Shown: positions 14,324 to 23,204, counted from the stretch's first letter. The stretch: 64,000 nt of DNA from Micromonospora cremea (GCF_900143515.1 NZ_FSQT01000002.1:2729501-2793500), one strand, 5' to 3'. Notes: generated from the letters alone by a model not told the origin. Program-made: numbers and translations.

Positions 14324-17146
14324 GTGCCGCCGAACAAACATCCGTCCCGTGGCCGCCGTCCCGCGGCCTTGTTGTTGTCCACGACTCTTGTTGTTGCTCT
14401 GACCTCGCTTCCGACGTCGTCCGCTTCGGCGGCTCCGGAGGAGGGTGCGGCGAGGTCGAATCCGATCTTTCTGACTGGTCCGAACGAGGGGACGCCGGAC
14501 AGCATCGCGATCGACTATCTGCGGGCGAACCCGGTGCAGTACGGCGTGACCGACGCCGACCTGCGTGATCTGGCGGTGGCGTCCCGCTACACGAGTCGGC
14601 ACAACGGTGTGACGCATGTGAACCTGGCGCAGCGGTACAAGGACCTGGAGGTCTTCGGTGCCACGGCGACGGTGAACGTCGCTCGTGACGGCAGTGTGAT
14701 CTTCGTGGGTGACTCGCTGGTGTCGGGTCTGTCGGAGAAGGTGTCCGGGACCGCGTCGCTGGACGCCGTGCAGGCGGTGGAGGCGGCCGCGAAGGGCCTG
14801 AAGCTGGCCAAGCCGAAGAATCCGCGGGTGGTGAGCCGGGCCGGTGGTGCGGCGAAGCGGACCGTGGTGTCCGGCAGTGGTATCTCGGAGCAGCCGATCC
14901 CGGCGAAGCTGGGGTGGCAGCCGACCGACGAGGGGCTGCGCCCGGCGTGGCAGTTGGTCATTGACGACTCGTCGGCTGCGCACCTGTGGAACGCGGCGGT
15001 GGACGCCCGGACCGGTGAACTCCTCAACGCCGACGACTGGACCACCCACGAGCACGTCGACGAGCTGTCCGGCGCCCTGAGCCAGGTGGAGGGTCGGACG
15101 TTGCCGGCCGGCGCCAGCGGCCTGGGCACCCGCAACCCCGCGCAGGACGGATCGAGCTACCGGGTCTACGGCTACCCGACGGAGAGCCCGAACGACGGGC
15201 CGCGCACCCTGGTGACCAACCCGGCGGACGGCACCGCGTCGCCGTACGGCTGGCACGACACCGACGGCGTCCCGGGCGCCGAGCACACCACCACCCAGGG
15301 CAACAACGTCCACGCGTACCAGGACCAGGACGTCAACAACGCCGCGGACTTCGGCAGCAGCCCCAACGGCGGGGCCGGTCTGAGCTTCGACTTCCCGCTC
15401 GACCTAGCGGAGAACCCGCAGAACTACCGGGACGCGGCGACGGCCAACCTCTTCTACTGGAACAACATCATCCACGACGTCTCCTACCTCTACGGCTTCG
15501 ACGAGGCGTCGGGCAACTTCCAGGTCAACAACTACAGTCGCGGCGGCGCGGCCGGCGACTACGTGCGCGCCGAGGCCGCGGACGGCAACGGCACGAACAA
15601 CGCGAACTTCTCGACGCCGGCGATGGACGGCACGGGTACCCCACGGATGCAGATGTACCTGTGGCCGGGCAACCAGTTCGGCGCTCAGAACCAGGTCGTC
15701 GTCAATGGCGTCGGTTCCTTCGACGCGTCGTGGTCGCGGTTCAGCCCGGCGCTTTCGGCGGCCGGCCGGTCCGGCCAGTTCGTGTACGGCGGCACCGGCT
15801 GTGCGGCGGACGCGTACCCCGGCACGCTGCCGAGCGGCGACTGGATCGCGGTGGTCGACGGCGGCACCGCCGCCTGCAGCTACCTGCAGCGCACCCAGGT
15901 CGCCGAGTCCCTCGGCGCCAAGGCGGTCGTGGTCGCGCACAACGCCGCCGGGGCCGCGCCGGTGCTGACCGGTTCCATGACGACCGCGCCGGTCACCATC
16001 CCGGCGATCGCCGTGACCCAGGCCGACGGGGCGACCATCAAGGCCGCGATCGCCGCCGGCGACGTCACCGGGTCGGTGCGCAAGCACCCGAACCACCCGG
16101 GCATCCGCGACGGCGACCTCGACGCCGGCATCATCATCCACGAGTACAGTCACGGCATCTCCAACCGGCTCACCGGCGGCCCGACGATCAACTGCCTGAC
16201 CGGCAACGAGCAGATGGGCGAGGGCTGGAGCGACTACTTCGCCGTCACCACCCTGCTCGACCCGAGGCTCGACACGGCCGACGGTCAGCGCGGCCTGGTG
16301 CCGTACGTCCTGTTCCAGGAGAACCGGAGCGGTAACGGTCTCCGGCCGCGGCCGTACTCGCGCAACATGGAGGTACAGCCCTTCACGTACGACAGCATCA
16401 AGACCGGCGGTTGGCTGAACGGCACCTCCCTGGCCGCGCCGCACGGCATCGGTCACGGTTGGGCGTCGGTCCTCTGGGACATGACCTGGGACCTCATCGA
16501 CAAGCACGGGCTGAACCCGAACGTCTACGACTCATGGGAGACCGGCGGTAACAACCTCTCCATGCAGCTCGTGATCGACGGGCTGAAGATGCAGGGCTGT
16601 GGCCCGGGCTTCGTGACCGGTCGCAACGCCATCATCGCCGCGGACGCGGCGTTGACCGGTGGCGAGAACGCCTGCACGCTGTGGGCGTCGTTCGCCCGCC
16701 GCGGTCTGGGTTACAGCGCGGTGCAGGGCACCACGAACCGGGACGACAACACCGAGGCGTTCGACACGCACCCGTCCTGCCGGGGTGACTTCACCGAGCT
16801 GGCCGCGCAGCCGGCGCTGAACGAGGTCGACGCGGGTGACGCGGTGCCGCTGCGGTTCAAGCTGGCCGCCAACCGGGGTCTGGACATCCTAGCCAGCAAC
16901 TCCCCGTACTCCCGGCTGGTGGACTGCGACACCCTCAAGACCGTCAACCCGGACGGGCCGATCACGCCCCGGCCCACGCCGGTCGCGGCGCAGACCCCGG
17001 GCGGGTCCGCGATGACCGTCGCCGCGAACGGCCAGTACCTGTACCCGTGGAAGACCGACCCCGCCTGGGCCGGCACCTGCCGCGAGTTCGTCCTGACCCT
17101 CGACGACGGCTTCCAGCACCGCGCCTACTTCAAGTTCACCAGCTGA
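14324..17146 (+). CDS. Secreted M36 (fungalysin-type) metallopeptidase with PA domain
   Basis: This is a 940-residue secreted zinc peptidase starting at GTG 14324 behind CGAGGAG. A signal peptide covers about residues 1-37 (basic RGRRP, hydrophobic LLLSTTLVVALTSL, SASAAP). An FTP/PepSY-type propeptide follows to about 240. The M36 catalytic region has a protease-associated (PA) insert near 460-580, HEYSHGISNR at 606-615 (HExxH) and EGWSDY with the third zinc ligand Glu633. The C-terminal about 100 residues look like a beta-rich accessory domain. It probably degrades extracellular protein. It has its own hairpin terminator and lies inside the tRNA-Arg island. Confidence 0.9.
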   Translation: MPPNKHPSRGRRPAALLLSTTLVVALTSLPTSSASAAPEEGAARSNPIFLTGPNEGTPDSIAIDYLRANPVQYGVTDADLRDLAVASRYTSRHNGVTHVNLAQRYKDLEVFGATATVNVARDGSVIFVGDSLVSGLSEKVSGTASLDAVQAVEAAAKGLKLAKPKNPRVVSRAGGAAKRTVVSGSGISEQPIPAKLGWQPTDEGLRPAWQLVIDDSSAAHLWNAAVDARTGELLNADDWTTHEHVDELSGALSQVEGRTLPAGASGLGTRNPAQDGSSYRVYGYPTESPNDGPRTLVTNPADGTASPYGWHDTDGVPGAEHTTTQGNNVHAYQDQDVNNAADFGSSPNGGAGLSFDFPLDLAENPQNYRDAATANLFYWNNIIHDVSYLYGFDEASGNFQVNNYSRGGAAGDYVRAEAADGNGTNNANFSTPAMDGTGTPRMQMYLWPGNQFGAQNQVVVNGVGSFDASWSRFSPALSAAGRSGQFVYGGTGCAADAYPGTLPSGDWIAVVDGGTAACSYLQRTQVAESLGAKAVVVAHNAAGAAPVLTGSMTTAPVTIPAIAVTQADGATIKAAIAAGDVTGSVRKHPNHPGIRDGDLDAGIIIHEYSHGISNRLTGGPTINCLTGNEQMGEGWSDYFAVTTLLDPRLDTADGQRGLVPYVLFQENRSGNGLRPRPYSRNMEVQPFTYDSIKTGGWLNGTSLAAPHGIGHGWASVLWDMTWDLIDKHGLNPNVYDSWETGGNNLSMQLVIDGLKMQGCGPGFVTGRNAIIAADAALTGGENACTLWASFARRGLGYSAVQGTTNRDDNTEAFDTHPSCRGDFTELAAQPALNEVDAGDAVPLRFKLAANRGLDILASNSPYSRLVDCDTLKTVNPDGPITPRPTPVAAQTPGGSAMTVAANGQYLYPWKTDPAWAGTCREFVLTLDDGFQHRAYFKFTS

Positions 17147-17170
17147 GCCACAGCACCGATCGGTAGCGAA

Positions 17171-17207
17171 CGGAGGGAGCGTCCCGGCCAACGGAACGCT
17201 CCCTCCG
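17171..17207 (+). terminator. Terminator after the M36 peptidase gene
   Basis: A perfect 12-bp stem, CGGAGGGAGCGT / ACGCTCCCTCCG, with a 13-base loop lies 24 bp after the stop. There is no T-run. Confidence 0.8.
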
Positions 17208-17311
17208 GTCCGTCCAGACCCGACCAACCGCGACCGATGTACGGCCGCGTTGGACGCGGCGACCCGCCGCGTCACCCAGAGTCACCCATCACGGACGACG
17301 AGGAGACATCG

Positions 17312-19132
17312 ATGCAGAGACGGATGACGGCGGCGGCGCTCGGCGTGCTGCTGACCGCGAGCGTCTTCACGGGAGGGGTCGCGGCGGCGGCCCCCGCGAC
17401 GGCGGCGGAGGCCCCGCCGGAGGGGATCACCCACGAGGAGAACGACCGGGTCCCGGAGGGCTCGGTCTGGACGGAGCACTACTTCCCGTCGACGGACGGG
17501 GTCGAGCTGCACGCCGACGTGCTGCGGCCCGAGGGACTGCCGGCGGGCGCGAAGACGCCCGTCATCCTCGCCGTCGGGCCCTACTTCGGCCACGCCGGGC
17601 AGACCGGGCCCGAGGGCTTCACCCACCCCGGGCCGTCGGCACGCTTCAACGACTTCCTCGAGGGCGCCGACCTCTTCGACGAGGGCTTCACGTACGTCAT
17701 GGTCGACCTGCGCGGGTTCGGCGGGTCCACCGGCTGCCTCGACAACAAGGGCCCGGGCGAGCAGAACGACGTCCGCGCGGCCATCGAGTGGTCCGCCTCG
17801 CAGCCGTGGTCGAACGGCAACGTCGGCATGTACGGCAAGTCGTACGATGGCGCCACCGGTCTGATGGGCAACAACCTCAAGATGCCGCAGCTCAAGGCGG
17901 TCGTGGCGCAGGAGTCGATCTGGACCGGGTACAACTACCTGTTCTCCAACGGGGTGCCGCGCCCGAACGCCACCGGCACGCCGAACTCCTACAACAACAT
18001 CGCCACGATGGACCCGCTGGCCGACGACACCTCGCGCTACCAGGCCAACGCCCGGTACGAGGAGTCGCACCCCGAGTGCCTCAGCGAGAACATCGCGGAC
18101 AACTACGAGCCGGACCCGAACGCCCCCTTCTGGCGGGCGCGCGACATGGCAGCCAAGGCCGAGGGCACGACGACTCCGCTGTTCGTCACGGCGGGCTTCA
18201 TCGAGAACAACACCAAGCCCGAGGAGATGGAGGAGTTCCTCGAGAACCACGTCGGCCCCGAGCGCGGCTGGCTGGGCCAGTGGGACCACGTGCGCGGCAA
18301 CGACCGCGTGTCCGACGGACGCCTGGCGATGGGCCGCGAGGGTTGGTTCGACGAGGTGATGAGCTTCTACGACCAGTACCTCAAGGGCGAGGAGCCGACG
18401 ACGACGTACCCCACTTACTCGATCGAGGACAACCTCGGCGAGTGGCGGGCCGAGCCGACCTGGCCGACCCCCGACCGCCGCATCACCGTGGCGCTCGGCA
18501 ACGGCACCTACGTCGACGACGGCGGCGCCGCGGGCGTGCCGTACGCGTCGTCGCCGTCCACGCTCGCCCTCCCGAAGAGCTACGGGCAGTGGGACATGGA
18601 GAGCGCCCCGAGGCTCGAGGGGCTCGGGGCGACGCGCAAGGCGGCCTCGCCGTCGGCGTCGTCCGACGCAGCCTCCGCGGAGCCGGCGTCGAGCTACCTC
18701 GTGTGGTCCGACGTCGTGCGGCAGGAGACGCGGCTGACCGCCACGCCGCGCGTCGAGCTCACGGCTGGTGCGGCGGGCAACGTCATGGTCAAGGTGTGGG
18801 ACGTCGCGCCCGACGGCACGGCGGTGATGTTCGACGAGAACGTGTCGCTGGTCGAGAAGGGCCGGGTTGGGTTCGACCTCAAGTCGACCGACTGGACGCT
18901 GCAGGCCGGGCACCGGCTCGCGGTCGAGATCGGCTCGATCACGACCGGGAGCTGGCGGGACACGCCGTCGGGCGCCACGATCAGCGTGACCGGCGCCGTC
19001 CTGCGGCTGGCGACGGAGAGCACCGCGGACGACGTGCCGACCGCGGGGGAGCGCTCGCCGTTCCTCGACAGCTACATCCAGGCGTACACGCGCACCTTCC
19101 CGGAGCCGGGCACGCCGACATTCCGACTCTGA
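17312..19132 (+). CDS. Secreted CocE/NonD family hydrolase (X-Pro dipeptidyl-peptidase-like)
   Basis: From the ATG at 17312 (GAGGAG upstream) there are 606 residues. A signal peptide covers about 1-35 (MQRRMTAAALGVLLTASVFT, GGVAAAAPATAAEA). The alpha/beta-hydrolase core has the nucleophile Ser177 in GKSYDG, DLRGFGGSTG near 134 and a likely catalytic His near 326 (QWDHVRG). The C-terminal half is a jelly-roll X-Pro-C domain. Members cleave X-Pro dipeptides or acyl esters; exact activity is open. The gene visibly prefers CTC and GAG-rich acidic codon runs compared with its CTG-rich neighbours, hinting at a separate origin. Confidence 0.82.
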   Translation: MQRRMTAAALGVLLTASVFTGGVAAAAPATAAEAPPEGITHEENDRVPEGSVWTEHYFPSTDGVELHADVLRPEGLPAGAKTPVILAVGPYFGHAGQTGPEGFTHPGPSARFNDFLEGADLFDEGFTYVMVDLRGFGGSTGCLDNKGPGEQNDVRAAIEWSASQPWSNGNVGMYGKSYDGATGLMGNNLKMPQLKAVVAQESIWTGYNYLFSNGVPRPNATGTPNSYNNIATMDPLADDTSRYQANARYEESHPECLSENIADNYEPDPNAPFWRARDMAAKAEGTTTPLFVTAGFIENNTKPEEMEEFLENHVGPERGWLGQWDHVRGNDRVSDGRLAMGREGWFDEVMSFYDQYLKGEEPTTTYPTYSIEDNLGEWRAEPTWPTPDRRITVALGNGTYVDDGGAAGVPYASSPSTLALPKSYGQWDMESAPRLEGLGATRKAASPSASSDAASAEPASSYLVWSDVVRQETRLTATPRVELTAGAAGNVMVKVWDVAPDGTAVMFDENVSLVEKGRVGFDLKSTDWTLQAGHRLAVEIGSITTGSWRDTPSGATISVTGAVLRLATESTADDVPTAGERSPFLDSYIQAYTRTFPEPGTPTFRL

Positions 19133-19201
19133 GCAGCGGTTCAGGACCAGCGCACGCCACGTGCGCTGGTCCTGACACCTCCGGATATCCTCTCGTCGGT
19201 G

Positions 19202-19690
19202 TCAGGAGAGGCTGCCGCGTTGCGGTGGTTGGATCCCTTGCCACCTGGTGTCTGGCTCATAGTGGTCGAGCACGTCCATGAGCATCGGACCACAAGGGAC
19301 GACTTGGTTGTCATGCCGGGGCAGCACGAACACGCCTCTGTGCTGGTGCGCGACGATCTCGTCTCCAGTATCCGTGTCACCAGTCGGGACGAGCAGCGGG
19401 ATATCACCCAGCGCGAGCGTCTCCTCGCCCCAAGCCCAATACTCTGCCCACATCGCCCGGCTCGACGCCACAGATCGCTAGTCGTCGCCATCATTCATGG
19501 TTGAGGGGGGCGAGACCCGCACCAGGTTCGCAGTAGGTTCCCTGCCCGAGCGTTGTCACGAACTCCTCGTACCCCGCCGGCACTCCAGCCCAGCGCGCAT
19601 TCCAGTTCGCGAACCGAGTCCCGCGTAGACGTGTTCAGAGTTGCGCGCAGAAGTAGCAGGTCATCCAGCCAAGATGATGACTGTCCCGAA
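19202..19690 (-). pseudogene. SMI1/KNR4 (SUKH) immunity-type gene, frameshifted
   Basis: Three leftward frames line up into one SUKH protein. First comes DDLLLLRATLNTSTRDSVRE then LECALG at about 19680-19600, then AGVPAGYEEFVTTLGQGTYC to about 19510. After a further shift comes AEYWAWGEETLALGDIPLLV, GDEIVAHQHRGVFVLPRHDN, MLMDVLDHYEP, ending at 19202. LPxGYxEFVTTLGxGTYC and a terminal FVLPRH motif are characteristic of SMI1/KNR4 proteins. At least two frameshifts disable it. SUKH proteins usually neutralise nuclease or deaminase toxins; no toxin gene is adjacent. Confidence 0.65.
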
Positions 19691-20241
19691 TCACCGACAC
19701 GCGCGGACTGGATGAGCGGCTTCGGCCGGAGTGTCGTAGTAACCCGGCCTGGCTACCAGGACAGAGTTGAAGTAGTAGCCCTGGGGCTCCTCCGGGTCGT
19801 CAGAGACGAACGCGCGCCACAAGGACAGGAGGAGATCCGGCGCGACGAAGCAGCCCTCCTCGTCTTCGTCCGGTACTACACGAGTATGCCGTCGGAGCCG
19901 CTCGACTACCTCTAGAGCTGGAAGCCCGAAGACATCAACGCCGCGATAGCGGACGACGTCCAGCTCGTCCGGGCGATCGAGCTGGACTGCGTTCACCCGC
20001 CCGCCGACGCCGGTATCGACCCCAATCCCGAGGCCGCCAGGCCGATGCGCGTAGAGCGGGCCAGCAAGCTAACCGAGCTGAGCAAGGGCAGACCGGGCGT
20101 GATCGAGCGCCATCCCAGGCGCAATGGGCCAACCCCGTCGGGGGGCTCCAACTCGAAGTCCACGCGGCCATGCTCCCACTCGGTCGACCGGAGGCCACTG
20201 GCGGTTGCCTCATCCAGCACCGATGAGCTTGGAGTGATCAT
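19691..20241 (-). pseudogene. Uncharacterised protein gene with a frameshift
   Basis: The ATG at 20239-20241 opens a frame (WEHGRVDFELEPPDGVGPLR, LGWRSITPG) that ends after 82 codons. From about 20010-20040 the next frame continues the same protein: GVGGRVNAVQLDRPDELDVV, RYRGVDVFGLPALEVVERLR, LLLSLWRAFVSDDPEEPQGY, YFNSVLVARPGYYD, ending at 19691. The reconstruction (about 180 residues) resembles uncharacterised actinobacterial proteins of immunity-like clusters with a 'VGPLRLG ... SLWR' layout. It lies between the SUKH remnant and the barstar gene. Confidence 0.55.
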
Positions 20242-20411
20242 CTAATCTAGTACAACGCCAGTACAGATGAGCGCCACGAGAGATGTGAAACGTCGAGAGA
20301 CGCTGACGCCTCCGGCCAAGCTCAGAGCGTCGATAGGTCCGTTCCAGGTCGACCGAGAGCCCACAGGCGGCTTAGGGGTTCAAGTCCGCGTCACCGTCTC
20401 GTGCCGGGCTT

Positions 20412-20909
20412 CTACGAATTCCTGCCGAGGGGTTCGCGCCACCAGTGTTCGTGGCCGCCGAGTCGGCCGAGCTTGACGGTGCGGTCTCGGGTGTACAACA
20501 GCGCGAGGAACCTGTTGCCCATGAGTAGGTGCTCGTACGAGACCTGGGCGATGATGTCGGCGACCGCCTGCGCCCATGCCGGATCGGCTCTGAACGGTTC
20601 GTCAAACTGGCGGATGACCAGAGCCCAGCCCGTAACCCCCGTGAAGTCGATGTAGCGCAGGGTGTCACAGAAGGCATCCAGGTTCTGGACCGACCAGCCG
20701 CAGTAGCGCATCGCGACCTGAGAGAGCAGATGGGTGAGCATGGTCGGTCCAGTGCCGCCATGTGCCTGGGCAACCCGGTAGCCCAACCTCTGTAGTTCCC
20801 GCACAACGTGGTCGAGCTGCTTCTCATCGCGGAATCCCGAGACCGCGCCGTCTTGAAGCAGCTCGTAGTCCCACTGTCGCTCGGTCTCTGCCTCAGTGAA
20901 GGCCACCAT
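20412..20909 (-). CDS. Barstar family (ribonuclease inhibitor-like) protein
   Basis: The 165-residue protein has the barstar-like core QNLDAFCDTLRYIDFTGVTG then WALVIRQFDE at about residues 76-106, followed by helices (AWAQAVADIIAQVSYEHLLM). A 50-residue N-terminal extension precedes it. Barstar relatives bind and block barnase-type RNases. No barnase-like gene is nearby, so it is an orphan immunity gene or guards against toxins from rivals. It is the last gene before attR. Confidence 0.7.
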   Translation of the reverse strand: MVAFTEAETERQWDYELLQDGAVSGFRDEKQLDHVVRELQRLGYRVAQAHGGTGPTMLTHLLSQVAMRYCGWSVQNLDAFCDTLRYIDFTGVTGWALVIRQFDEPFRADPAWAQAVADIIAQVSYEHLLMGNRFLALLYTRDRTVKLGRLGGHEHWWREPLGRNS

Positions 20910-20969
20910 GGCAGCAAGGTAGCCCGTGCAGCAGCGAAGTGCAGCAACGGGCCAGACCCGGACAAGATC

Positions 20970-20990
20970 CGGAACATGCGCGGAATGATC
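20970..20990 (+). repeat. Right copy of the 21-bp island-end repeat
   Basis: CGGAACATGCGCGGAATGATC matches the left copy at 10162-10182 in 19 of 21 bases. The overlapping CAAGATCCGGAA (20963-20974) also occurs at the left end. It lies 72 bp before attR. Confidence 0.5.
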
Positions 20991-21062
20991 AAGCGCGTCG
21001 CCGGGGAGCCGCCGGGCGTATGTCCTGGTAGGGCCAGGGTTGCGCCAGCAGGCGCTACACCC

Positions 21063-21106
21063 TTCCTAAACCGTGTGTCGCAGGTTCGAATCCTGCCGGG
21101 GGCACC
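21063..21106 (+). repeat. attR: 44-bp copy of the tRNA-Arg 3' half
   Basis: The copy is identical to 10013-10056 and begins at TTCCTAAACC. It is not preceded by a tRNA 5' half, so it is a duplicated target site and not a gene. It marks the right end of the island. Confidence 0.88.
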
Positions 21107-21323
21107 ACGTCAGAGCCTTGATCAACTTCCAGGGCTCCGTGCCCGATCGCCTCGCCACCTTCGCCCCGAGAGGGCCACCGCCCTCCGTAGGGACCTGGCC
21201 CAGTAGACCTCGGTCACTCTTCCGACTCCAGTATGGCATCGCACTGAACTCCGGTGGCGGTCTGATCAGGGTCGGTGCGACCAGGAGCAGCACGAACGGC
21301 AAGTTCGGCGTCGCCGCTGGCGC

Positions 21324-21764
21324 CTATGGGCGGTCCATGGGAGGGAAATTCACATGTTCGCCAAACGGCTCGACGGATCCATCCCAACCGTTCCAACCCC
21401 GTTGAGTGATCTGCCCGTCAGCGTAGGTGTAGGACCAGCCGGCGCCATCTTCGCCCTCGATATGGACGATTCCCGACCGAACGAACGGCGCAATCGCGAC
21501 GTAGAAGGCCGTGGCCTGGTCCGACCACTTCGGGTCACCCTCGTCGTCGTAACCAAATTCGACCCAGTCTCCGTCGCGGATGATCGAGGCTCCGGCCGCC
21601 TCCGCCATGTCGGCCAGGGTGTCATGTGAAGGAAACAAATCCGGTGTGAACCAACCATCTCGTACCGCCATGGCCGCCTTGACAGCGGCCACAGCGGCGA
21701 CCTCGTCCGACCCCGGGAGGTTCAGACGGCCTGAAGGCTGCACCAGGTATCCCACGGCACGCAC
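21324..21764 (-). CDS. Hypothetical protein
   Basis: The 146-residue frame starts with GTG at 21762-21764 (a second GTG lies three codons in). It has a helical N-terminal third (EVAAVAAVKAAMAVRDGWF, DTLADMAEAAGASI) and an acidic, aromatic C-terminal part (WVEFGYDDEGDPKWSDQATA, GAGWSYTYADGQITQRGWNG). The latter looks like a compact beta-sheet. No domain is recognised. It is the first gene outside attR, so its position does not tie it to the island. The 217 bp between attR and its end hold nothing recognisable. Confidence 0.6.
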   Translation of the reverse strand: MRAVGYLVQPSGRLNLPGSDEVAAVAAVKAAMAVRDGWFTPDLFPSHDTLADMAEAAGASIIRDGDWVEFGYDDEGDPKWSDQATAFYVAIAPFVRSGIVHIEGEDGAGWSYTYADGQITQRGWNGWDGSVEPFGEHVNFPPMDRP

Positions 21765-22004
21765 CCTACAGCGGTCGATGCTTACACGCCAAAGGCACTG
21801 CCTCCCCGGTCAGGAGCAGGAACCGGCACGTACGTCACTTCGTCCGTGCCGGGTACGTCAACGGGGCCACGGCCGCCCTCGGACTGGTCACCGCCGCGTA
21901 CGGGATCCTCGCCGCCACGACGGCAAAGCGCGCAACCGCCGGTCGCGCACGCGGCCGATCGCGACGACTGATCGCGGCGATGGTGATCCCCCGGGAACAG
22001 TCGG

Positions 22005-22029
22005 TGCCCTCCGGATCATCCGGAGGGCA
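22005..22029 (-). terminator. Terminator of the lipoprotein gene
   Basis: An inverted repeat, TGCCCTCCGGAT with ATCCGGAGGGCA around a single C, lies 18 bp past the lipoprotein stop. Confidence 0.75.
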
Positions 22030-22046
22030 ACGCGTCTTCCATCGGA

Positions 22047-22811
22047 TCAGAGGAACTTGTACATCTCCGCGGAGGCCGCCTCAATCTCGTTGGCGGGCGG
22101 CGCCGCCACCGAGACCTTCTCGCCGAAGCCGCTCATGCGCATGTCGGTGACCAGGTCGCCCACGGTCTTCGTGGCGATCGTGTAGGACAGCGCGGTGAGA
22201 CGACCGTCCGCGTCGACAGTTGCTTCAAACGGGATCGCCTTCGGGTCCTTCGCCAGCTTCGCTGACGACTCCAGGCCCTCGCGCGTGCCGCCATCGGCAC
22301 TGGCGGCCTCGGCCGCCTTGCTCAGGTCGGCGGTGCCGGTGTAGCGGCCGTCGCCCACCTCCTGCGCGGACACGACGCCGCCGATGATGCCGGTCTGCGC
22401 CTTGATGTCGAAGGACTGGCGCAGCGAGCTGGTCGGCCTGAGCTTGGTGAGGTCGATCTTCATCCACGGCTTCTCGCCCTCGAGCGAGTCCGACTTGATG
22501 TAGGCGGCGTCGCCGATCAGCCGAGCCTCCATCGGCTCCGGGGCGTTGCCGGTGACTTGGACCGCCCGGGAGGCCGGATCCATCTTTCCGCTGAGAGTGA
22601 TCGATTGGGTGCCGGCCTTGACCGAAGCGTCCATGGTGACCGTGCCGGCGAGGCTGCGATCCATGGCCTCCCGGATGGTGGTGACCGGGTCGGCTTTGGA
22701 CGTTGCGGGGGCGGATGCGGGCGCGGCGGAGTCGCCGCCGGAGTTGGTGCCACAGCCCGCCACGAGGGCGACGGCGAGGGCGATCGAAAGGGTTGGGATC
22801 AGTCGACGCAT
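22047..22811 (-). CDS. LppX/LprAFG-like lipoprotein
   Basis: The ATG at 22809-22811 gives 254 residues. The signal MRRLIPTLSIALAVALVAGC is a lipobox with the lipidated Cys at residue 20, followed by a Ser/Ala/Pro linker. The mature part is a beta-rich LolA/LppX-like fold (TVTMDASVKAGTQSITLSGK, GDAAYIKSDSLEGEKPWMKI) with VDADGRLTALSYTIATK near the end. Such lipoproteins sit on the outer face of the membrane and may carry lipids. AGGGT is the likely ribosome binding site. The longer open frame upstream adds an implausible Arg-rich leader. Confidence 0.8.
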   Translation of the reverse strand: MRRLIPTLSIALAVALVAGCGTNSGGDSAAPASAPATSKADPVTTIREAMDRSLAGTVTMDASVKAGTQSITLSGKMDPASRAVQVTGNAPEPMEARLIGDAAYIKSDSLEGEKPWMKIDLTKLRPTSSLRQSFDIKAQTGIIGGVVSAQEVGDGRYTGTADLSKAAEAASADGGTREGLESSAKLAKDPKAIPFEATVDADGRLTALSYTIATKTVGDLVTDMRMSGFGEKVSVAAPPANEIEAASAEMYKFL

Positions 22812-23035
22812 AGACGTGACCCTAACGGACGGCCGCTGGCCGATTCTCGCGGGCATCACCCCCCGCCGGGATGCCGAGATGCTGGTCAACCGCTGATGCC
22901 GATCTGTCACGCACACGTCGAGCCCTCAAAGCCGAACGCCACCAGACGACGTATCAGAGTCTACTGGCGGGCGCATCAAATTTACATATATCTCTGTAAC
23001 GAGAATCCGGGGAAATGCGCTGCGCCTAGCGAGCC

Positions 23036-23065
23036 GAGCCTATTCCCACCGGTGGGAATAGGCTC
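23036..23065. repeat. 30-bp perfect palindrome
   Basis: The 15-base arm GAGCCTATTCCCACC is followed at once by its exact complement with no loop. It lies in the 435-bp gap between the lipoprotein and clpP-like genes, about 40 bp after an A+T-rich run (CAAATTTACATATATCTCTG) that is unusual here and resembles a promoter. It could be a bidirectional terminator, a dimeric-regulator operator, or the end of a small untranslated RNA. Confidence 0.6.
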
Positions 23066-23204
23066 CGACGTATCGGGTCCGCATTACCCGGACCCGCCCC
23101 GTGCCTGGTCGGACGCGGATCGAGGGGGCCGCGTCCGGCATGGGCACGGGTCCAAAGCGCTCGACAAGCTGCCACCACCAGCACCGGCGACGCCCCACCG
23201 TGGT

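Larger units (their letters stand above)
10013..21106. mobile_element. Decayed genomic island integrated at tRNA-Arg(CCT)
   Basis: An 11-kb segment is bounded by 44-bp perfect direct repeats of the tRNA-Arg 3' half, with a tyrosine-integrase fragment next to the left repeat. Short related repeats also lie about 100 bp inside the left end and about 70 bp inside the right end. No replication, excisionase or conjugation genes are visible, so the island should be immobile on its own. Contents are integrase fragments, a tRNA-Val remnant, orphan small genes, two secreted hydrolases, and broken immunity-type genes. It appears to be a mosaic of at least two insertions. Confidence 0.8.

Noticed and set aside
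17282..18913. 543-codon open frame antisense to the CocE/NonD hydrolase
   Set aside because: It is a compositional shadow of a GC-rich gene: full of Arg, Gly, Val and His runs, no start signal and no domain, while the sense gene has a signal peptide and catalytic motifs.
21820..21975. Short plus-strand segment (RAGYVNGATAALGLVTAAYG) that looks like a membrane helix
   Set aside because: No start codon or ribosome site, under 50 codons and no homologue recognised; at most a gene scrap.
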